A stretch of 11,147 nucleotides of DNA, from contig CAWHKD010000005.1 of the NCBI GenBank assembly GCA_963829845.1, positions 1-11,147 of the forward strand. Direction: 5' to 3'. Origin of the DNA: Gaiellasilicea sp963829845 (GTDB lineage Bacteria > Actinomycetota > Thermoleophilia > Gaiellales > Gaiellaceae). Positions 5,894 through 11,147 of this stretch are shown here, piece after piece; the first letter of the stretch is position 1; every line of letters begins with the position of its first letter. The notes under the pieces were generated by a model. That model ran no database searches and was not told the DNA's origin. It saw only the letters and a program-made list of their open reading frames with translations. Made by a program: the position numbers and the translations under genes.

Positions 5894-8528
5894 ATGCAGG
5901 CCGCACCGCAGCAGCAGATGGGCACGAGATTCGTCTACTCGTTCGACGAGGCCATCCACGGGGGCCGCGAACTGCTCGGCGGAAAGGGCGTCGGGCTCGC
6001 CGAGATGGCGCACCTCAACGTGCCGGTTCCCGCCGGCTTCACGATCACAACCGACGCCTGCCGCGCCTACATGGCGGCCGGTGGGGATCTCCCACCGGGG
6101 CTCGAGATCGAGGTCGAGGAGCACATCCGCCGTCTCGAGCACGCGACCGGCTCGACCTTCGGCGATCCGTTCAACCCGCTGCTCGTCTCCGTTCGGTCCG
6201 GTGCTGCGATCTCGATGCCCGGGATGATGGACACGATCCTCGACCTCGGGCTCAACGACGAGACAGCGCTCGGTGTGGCCGCCGCCACGAGGAACGGCCG
6301 CTTCGCCTACGACTCGTACCGGCGACTGATCCAAATGTATGGCGAGGTCGTCGAAGGGATCGACTCGCACGCGTTCGAGCAGGCGCTGGACGCGCTCAAG
6401 CAGCGCCGCGGCTTCAGCTCGGACGTCGAGTTGGCCGCGACCGACCTGCTGGAGCTGATCGAGAGCTACCACTCGATCTACGAGCACGAGGCGGGGCATG
6501 GGTTCCCGCTCGACGCCCACGACCAGCTGCTCGGCGCGATCCGCGCGGTCTTCGACTCCTGGAACTCGCCGCGTGCACGCGTGTACCGGCAGACCTACGA
6601 GATCCCGGACGAGCTCGGGACGGCCGTGAACGTGATGCAGATGGTCTTCGGGAACAAGGGCGACGACTGCGCCACCGGCGTCTGCTTCAGCCGCGACCCC
6701 TCCACGGGCGAGCGCGGCATCTGCGGCGAGTTCCTGGTGAACGCTCAGGGGGAGGACGTCGTCGCGGGCATCCGGCTGCCCCGAACGCTCGATGACATGC
6801 GCGGCCTGTTCCCGGCCGCGTTCGCGGAGCTCGAGCAGACCGTCGATCGGCTCGAGCGGCACTACCGCGACCTGCAGGACATCGAGTTCACTGTCGAGCA
6901 GGGCCGGCTGTACCTGCTCCAGACCCGATCCGCGAAGCGCACGGCCGCCGCAGCGGTCCGTGCCGCAGTCGCGATGGTCGGAGAGGGGCTGCTGGACCGC
7001 GACGACGCGATCGCGCGCATCGACCCGGCGCAGATCGACCACCTCCTGCACCCGATGATCGACCCCGGCGTAACGTACGACGTCGTCGCCAGGGGCCTCG
7101 CCGCCTCGCCCGGGGCGGCGTCCGGCCGGGCCGTCTTCGACGCCGACACGGCAGAGGCGCGCGCGCACGAAGGTGAGGACGTCATCCTCGTCCGCTGGGA
7201 GACGAGCCCGGACGACATCCACGGCCTGATCGCCGCGAAGGGCATCCTCACCGCACACGGCGGCATCGCCTCACACGCCGCGCTCGTCGCGCGCGGCATG
7301 GGAAAGCCCTGTGTAGCCGGCTGCTCCGATCTGACCATCGACCTCGACCGTCGGATCGCCTCGATCGCCGGGCACGCCGTCGCCGAGGGCGACGCGATCA
7401 CGCTCGACGGCAGCACCGGCGGCGTGATCCTCGGCTCGGTCGAGCTCGTGCCCGCTCGGCTCAACGACGACCTCGAGACGATCCTCGGCTGGGCGGACGG
7501 TGTCCGGCGGCTGGAGGTGCACGCGAACGCCGACACCCCCGCCGACGCGATGAAGGCACGCGAGCTCGGCGCCGAGGGGATCGGGCTCTGCCGCACCGAG
7601 CACATGTTCTTCGGCGAGGAGCGCCTCCCGGTCGTGCAGGAGATGATCCTCGCGGACGACGAGGCCTGCGCGCCGCGCCGCGCTCGACCGGCTCCTGCCT
7701 TTCCAGCAAAGCGACTTCGAGGGCATCTTCGAGGCGATGGCGGGGCTGCCGGTGACGATCCGGCTGCTCGACCCGCCGCTGCACGAGTTCCTGCCCCCGC
7801 TCGAGGAGGCGACCGACCAGCGGCTGCGGGACCGGATCCAGGCGCTGCACGAAGCGAATCCGATGCTCGGGACGCGCGGCTGCCGCCTCGGACTGCAGTG
7901 GCCGGAGATCTACGAGATGCAGGTGCGCGCGATCGTCCGCGCCGCCCTCGCCGTGCGCGACCGCACCGGCGCGTCGCCGCACGTCGAGATCATGCACCCG
8001 CTCGTTGCCTTCGCCGAGGAGCTCCGCCGCCTGCGCGAGCTCACCGTCCGCGTCGCGGCGGAGGAGGGCTGCGACCTTCCGTATCTCGTCGGGACGATGA
8101 TCGAGCTGCCGCGCGCCTGCATGCGCGCCGACGAGATCGCGGATTACGCCGACTTCTTCTCCTTCGGGACGAACGACCTGACCCAGACGGCGCTCGGCTT
8201 CTCGCGCGACGACGCGGAGGGCAAGTTCCTCTCCCGCTACCTCGAGGACGGCGTGCTCGCGCACGACCCGTTCGCCACCCTCGACCAGGAGGGTGTCGGT
8301 GAGCTGATGCGGGTCGCGGTCGAGCGTGGCCGCGCAGCCAATGCGGCGCTCACGATCGGCATCTGCGGCGAGCACGGCGGCGATCCCGCGTCGGTCGTGT
8401 TCTGCGACGGGCTCGGGCTCGACTACGTCTCCTGCTCGCCCTACCGGGTGCCCGTGGCCAGGCTGGCGGCGGCGCAGGCGGTGCTCGCCGACAGCGGCGC
8501 GGGCAGATACGTGGTGGCCGGCGGCTAG
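5894..8528 (+). CDS. ppdK: Pyruvate, phosphate dikinase (one frame shift)
   Basis: This enzyme interconverts pyruvate + ATP + Pi and PEP + AMP + PPi. The repaired 877-aa product matches the usual 870-880. Order: N-terminal ATP-grasp domain with LLGGKGVGLAEM, SVRSGAAISMPGMMDT, FGNKGDDCATGVCFSRDPST and GEFLVNAQGEDVVAG; the swivelling phosphohistidine domain with GGIASHAALVARGMGKPCV, His461 being the phosphoryl carrier; and the PEP-binding barrel with GLCRTEHMF, FFSFGTNDLTQTALG and CGEHGGDP, Cys824 being the expected acid/base residue. An extra base near 7665-7680 shifts the frame after MILADDEA; the next frame resumes with RAALDRLLPFQQSDFEGIF. The ATG at 5894 has GAGGAG 7 nt upstream. Residue 459 is Ala where well-studied PPDKs have the Thr that the regulatory kinase/phosphorylase phosphorylates. 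Low-oxygen use could be PPi-saving glycolysis or PEP supply; direction is not shown by sequence. Confidence 0.92.
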
Positions 8529-8530
8529 CG

Positions 8531-9871
8531 ATGCTGGCGAGCGCGCTCGCGATCCTGCTTGCCGCCGCGACGACGTCGCAGGCCAAGCTGCCGCTGCGTG
8601 CCTGTGTCGTGCAGGGCGTTTCCGCGAAGTGCGGCACATTCGTCGTCCCCGAGAACCGCGACACCGGGATTGGGCCACGGATCGGCCTGCGGGTCGTCGT
8701 CGTGCCGGCACGGCGGAAGCCGGCGCGGCCGGATGCCTTCGCGTATCTCGCCGGCGGTCCCGGCGGCGCCGCGAGCGAGCAGACGGCCGCCGTGAGTTCG
8801 ATCTGGAGCGGCGTGCACGAGCGGCACGACATCCTGCTCGTCGACCAGCGCGGTACCGGGGGCTCGCATCCCCTGACTTGCCCGCCCCCGCCGGAGAACC
8901 CGGACGTGGGCGTGGTGATCAGGGCCTGCCTCGCGTCGCTGAACGGCGACTCGACGCAGTACGGGACAGCTGCCGCCGCAGACGACCTGGAGGCCGTCCG
9001 CCGGGCGCTCGGCTACCGGTCGCTGGATCTCTACGGCGTCTCGTACGGTGCCACGCTCGCGCAGGTCTACCTGGCTCGGCACCGGCGCTCGGTTCGGACG
9101 GCGACCCTGGACGGGGCGACGCTCCTTGACGTCTCCTTCTGGGACCGGTTCGCCGTCAACGGGCAGCGCGCGCTCGATCTCACGGCGAGGCGCTGCGCCC
9201 GCGAGCCTGCATGCGCGCGAGCGTTCCCGAGCTGGCCGGCGCAGCTCCGCTCGCTGATCGAGGCGTGGAACGCGAAGCCGGTTCAGGTCGCACCCGCGCT
9301 CACGGTCGGCGGGAACGAACTCGCCGGGCTGATCCAGTACATGACGCTGAACGCGGCGTCCGCGGCCTCGATCCCGCTCGTCGTCAGCCGAGCCGCGCGT
9401 GGAGACTATGCTCCGTTGGCCCTGCAGATTCCGAGCAGCGGCGCCGAGAACCCGCTGATGTACTGGTCGATCTGGTGCAACGAGCGCTGGGTCGGGCTCG
9501 ACGCGAACGGGCCCTGGGGCACTTACCTCGACGGCTACGTCGCCACACAGCTCGAGCGCTACCGCTCGGTGTGTGCCTACGTGCCGGATCACGCCGAGCC
9601 CCCGTCGAACTTCGCGCGCGTGCGCTCGAACGTGCCGGTGCTGGCGCTCGTCGGCGGCGCCGATCCGCAGGATCCCGCCGGCAACATCGCCGGGATCGGC
9701 GCCGCGATGCCGAAGGCGCGTGTGGTCGTCTTGCCCGAGCATGGGCACTCCGTCGGTCAGTACGGCTGCCTGCCGCGCCTCGTCACGCTCTTCGTCGACC
9801 GCGGCAGCGCGGCCACGCTCGACACGCGGTGTGTCCGCACGATCACGCCGCCCCCGTTCGCACTCCGATAG
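8531..9871 (+). CDS. Secreted alpha/beta-hydrolase, S33 tripeptidyl-aminopeptidase type
   Basis: This 446-aa protein has a short hydrophobic N-terminus (residues 1-18, likely cleavage after SQA), although positive charges before the core are absent. The mature part has a Cys pair near the start (C25, C34; AKCGTFVVPEN), the oxyanion-type GGPGG (75-79), DILLVDQRGTGGS, and the nucleophile elbow YGVSYGATLAQ with Ser171. Asp378 (GGADPQDP) and His406 (PEHGHS) complete the triad, followed by a TAP-like C-terminal segment. Family members release N-terminal tri- or dipeptides or proline, or hydrolyse related esters outside the cell; the substrate is not visible. The ATG lies 2 nt after the ppdK stop with no clear ribosome site, so translation is probably coupled. 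The frame is intact. Confidence 0.85.
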   Translation: MLASALAILLAAATTSQAKLPLRACVVQGVSAKCGTFVVPENRDTGIGPRIGLRVVVVPARRKPARPDAFAYLAGGPGGAASEQTAAVSSIWSGVHERHDILLVDQRGTGGSHPLTCPPPPENPDVGVVIRACLASLNGDSTQYGTAAAADDLEAVRRALGYRSLDLYGVSYGATLAQVYLARHRRSVRTATLDGATLLDVSFWDRFAVNGQRALDLTARRCAREPACARAFPSWPAQLRSLIEAWNAKPVQVAPALTVGGNELAGLIQYMTLNAASAASIPLVVSRAARGDYAPLALQIPSSGAENPLMYWSIWCNERWVGLDANGPWGTYLDGYVATQLERYRSVCAYVPDHAEPPSNFARVRSNVPVLALVGGADPQDPAGNIAGIGAAMPKARVVVLPEHGHSVGQYGCLPRLVTLFVDRGSAATLDTRCVRTITPPPFALR

Positions 9872-9905
9872 GAGTGGCCGCGGACTCGCTGCTGGGAAGA
9901 AGCGC

Positions 9906-9927
9906 GAGGCCCCGTGCGGGCAGCCTC
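9906..9927 (+). terminator. Candidate terminator of the usp-ppdK-peptidase operon
   Basis: GAGGC at 9906-9910 pairs with GCCTC at 9923-9927, and CCC (9911-9913) with GGG (9918-9920), giving about 8 bp with a GTGC loop and a two-base bulge. It starts 34 nt after the peptidase stop codon. There is no U-tract after it, so the call is tentative. Confidence 0.35.
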
Positions 9928-10272
9928 CTAGCGGAGCTCGGCGACAAGTCCGGACCGTAATTCAGCGAGCCGGGTGCGCTTTCGTCCTCCACCCCAACGG
10001 ACCTTCGGCGTTCCGCCTTGCGGCTTCTTCCTACGGCCTACTGGTGTGGACTCGACCTACTCGCGTCCCGTGCTCGCTGCGAGGGGCAACCTAGGCGTGA
10101 CCGGCTCGAGCGTCAAGAGCAGCGGTCGGGTATTGCCGGAAATTGCGGCTCTTTCCTGAGCTCGTCGTGTCGAAGCGACGCAGCCGCTCCGAATCTCGTC
10201 CGAAGTGGGCACCCCAAGACCCACCGCCTGCCTGACGCCGGTGCGGGTATTGGTCCACCGCCACCAGCACCG
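9928..10272. other. Intergenic region, no gene seen
   Basis: Nothing here looks like a conserved protein, tRNA or known RNA to me. Short frames exist on the plus strand but have no ribosome site or protein-like pattern. A weak hairpin lies at 10205-10224 (GTGGG/CCCAC, 10-nt loop) and another possible long-range pair (CGGTGC/GCACCG) near 10238-10271; either could end transcription of the minus-strand dehydrogenase gene, whose stop is at 10273. A part-match GTAATTC at 9957 has no partner boxes. Confidence 0.5.
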
Positions 10273-11147
10273 CTAGACGGTCAGGACGGCGGCGCCCCGG
10301 ACGGCGCCGCTGCGCAGGCGGTCGAGTGCCTCCTCCGCCGCCGTGAGCGGGAACGTCTCGACGGCCGTCCGCACAGGGTGCTCGGCCACGGCCCGAAACA
10401 GCTCCCTGCCGTCGTCGCGCGTCAGGTTCGCCACCGATCGAAGCACTCGCTCGCCCCAGAGCAGTTCGTACGGGAACGACGGGATCGGGCTCATGTGGAT
10501 GCCCGCGCACACGACGGTACCGCCCTTGCCGACCGCCGCCAGCGCCGCCGGGATGAGCTCTCCAGCGGGCGCGAAGATGATCGCGGCATCCAGCTCCACC
10601 GGCCGCTCCCCGACGGCACCGGCCCACTCGGCGCCTACCTGCAGCGCCAGTGACTGAGCGGCCTCGTCGCCGGAACGCGTGAAGGCGAGCACCCGGCGTC
10701 CTTCGTGGACCGCCAACTGCGCGACGATGTGGGCGGCGGCGCCGAAGCCGTAGAGGCCGAGGATCTCGCCGTCGCCGGCTGTGCGCAGGGCGCGGTAGCC
10801 GATCAGCCCCGCGCAGAGAAGGGGCGCGATCTGCTCGTCGGACGGGTTGTCGGGAAGCGGCAGGCAGTAACGCTCATCGGCAACCGCCTCCTCGGCGTAG
10901 CCTCCGTCGAGGGTATAGCCCGTGAGGCGCGCTCGGTCGCACAGATTCTCACGCCCGGAACGGCAGTAACGGCAGGTTCCGCAGGACCAGCCCAGCCACG
11001 GGACGCCGACCCGCGACCCGACCGCTAACTCGCCGCCCTCGAGGACGGTGCCCACGATCTGGTGACCGAGGACGAGAGGCAGCTTTGCATCGAGCAGCTC
11101 GCCGTCGCGGATGTGGAGGTCGGTCCTGCAGACCCCGCAGGCGCCGA
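10273..11147 (-). CDS. Zinc-dependent alcohol dehydrogenase, N-terminus cut by window edge
   Basis: 291 codons are present; some 35-45 N-terminal residues should lie beyond 11147. The visible part starts with the catalytic-zinc Cys segment CGVCRTDLHIRDGE, then LGHQIVG carrying the zinc His, then the structural-zinc cluster CGTCRYCRSGRENLC with four Cys. The NAD(P)-binding Rossmann segment is LGLYGFGAAAHIVAQLA, and the C-terminal part ends ALDRLRSGAVRGAAVLTV. These match medium-chain dehydrogenases of the zinc-binding alcohol dehydrogenase family; the YGFGAAAH form of the nucleotide loop and Gln instead of Glu after the zinc His point to the subfamily I recall as TIGR02822. It probably interconverts alcohols and aldehydes to regenerate NAD(P)+, which fits fermentation under low oxygen. 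Its promoter is outside the window. The reading frame is intact. Confidence 0.88.
   Translation of the reverse strand, partial: GACGVCRTDLHIRDGELLDAKLPLVLGHQIVGTVLEGGELAVGSRVGVPWLGWSCGTCRYCRSGRENLCDRARLTGYTLDGGYAEEAVADERYCLPLPDNPSDEQIAPLLCAGLIGYRALRTAGDGEILGLYGFGAAAHIVAQLAVHEGRRVLAFTRSGDEAAQSLALQVGAEWAGAVGERPVELDAAIIFAPAGELIPAALAAVGKGGTVVCAGIHMSPIPSFPYELLWGERVLRSVANLTRDDGRELFRAVAEHPVRTAVETFPLTAAEEALDRLRSGAVRGAAVLTV

Noticed and set aside
5729..7258. Minus-strand 509-codon open frame opposite ppdK
   Set aside because: Antisense shadow of a well-recognised PPDK; no motif, biased composition.
9957..9990. GTAATTC as a sixth copy of the shared upstream box
   Set aside because: No GAT(G/C) at 33-34 nt and no gene start at the expected distance.
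9872..10272. tRNA, CRISPR or insertion sequence in the intergenic region
   Set aside because: No cloverleaf-compatible arms, no regular repeats, no terminal inverted repeats or transposase segment seen.
10018..10653. Plus-strand open frame opposite the dehydrogenase
   Set aside because: It overlaps the conserved end of the dehydrogenase in antisense and has no protein-like pattern.

Overview
The window looks like a chromosomal segment of a high-GC Actinomycetota. GC-rich codon use and the gene families fit, and the style recalls deep actinobacterial groups such as Thermoleophilia; that placement is an impression, not a result. The gene set is a stress/low-oxygen set: Hsp20, a two-domain universal stress protein, pyruvate phosphate dikinase, a formate/nitrite-type channel, a DUF1918 protein, a zinc alcohol dehydrogenase and the ATPase-domain remnant of a DevS-like sensor kinase. 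Hsp20, Usp, PpdK, Adh and a DevS/DevR-type kinase pair also occur together in the DosR (Mycobacterium) and OsdR (Streptomyces) dormancy regulons.

Layout. 164-1968 (-): a polytopic membrane domain followed in the same frame by a beta-lactamase/DD-peptidase-type serine hydrolase, with two single-base frame shifts. 2051-2330 (-): the decayed C-terminal end of a GH130-type glycosidase. 2455-2772 (+): a 105-aa protein of unknown function. 2833-2861: a hairpin between convergent genes. 2871-3290 (-): Hsp20. About 3470-3690 (+): the histidine-kinase remnant. 3761-4839 (-): DUF1918 gene overlapping an fnt-type channel gene. 5051-9871 (+): an operon of Usp, PpdK and a secreted S33-type peptidase. 9872-10272: no gene seen. 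10273-11147 (-): alcohol dehydrogenase, cut off by the window edge.

The most interesting observation is a shared upstream arrangement in front of five separate transcription units (starts 1968, 2455, 3290, 4839, 5051). A GTAGTTCSCC-like box lies 77-93 nt before the start codon on the gene's sense strand. A C-Y-GAT-S box begins 33 or 34 nt further on. In three of the five, GGGGA(T/G) follows at a promoter-like distance. The fifth case (hsp20) was found by predicting the first box from the second. This suggests one regulator drives the whole cluster.

At least five otherwise intact reading frames or joined regions carry single-base shifts while conserved residues survive on both sides. The coordinates below therefore describe repaired reading frames. 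Base-calling error is at least as likely as gene decay.
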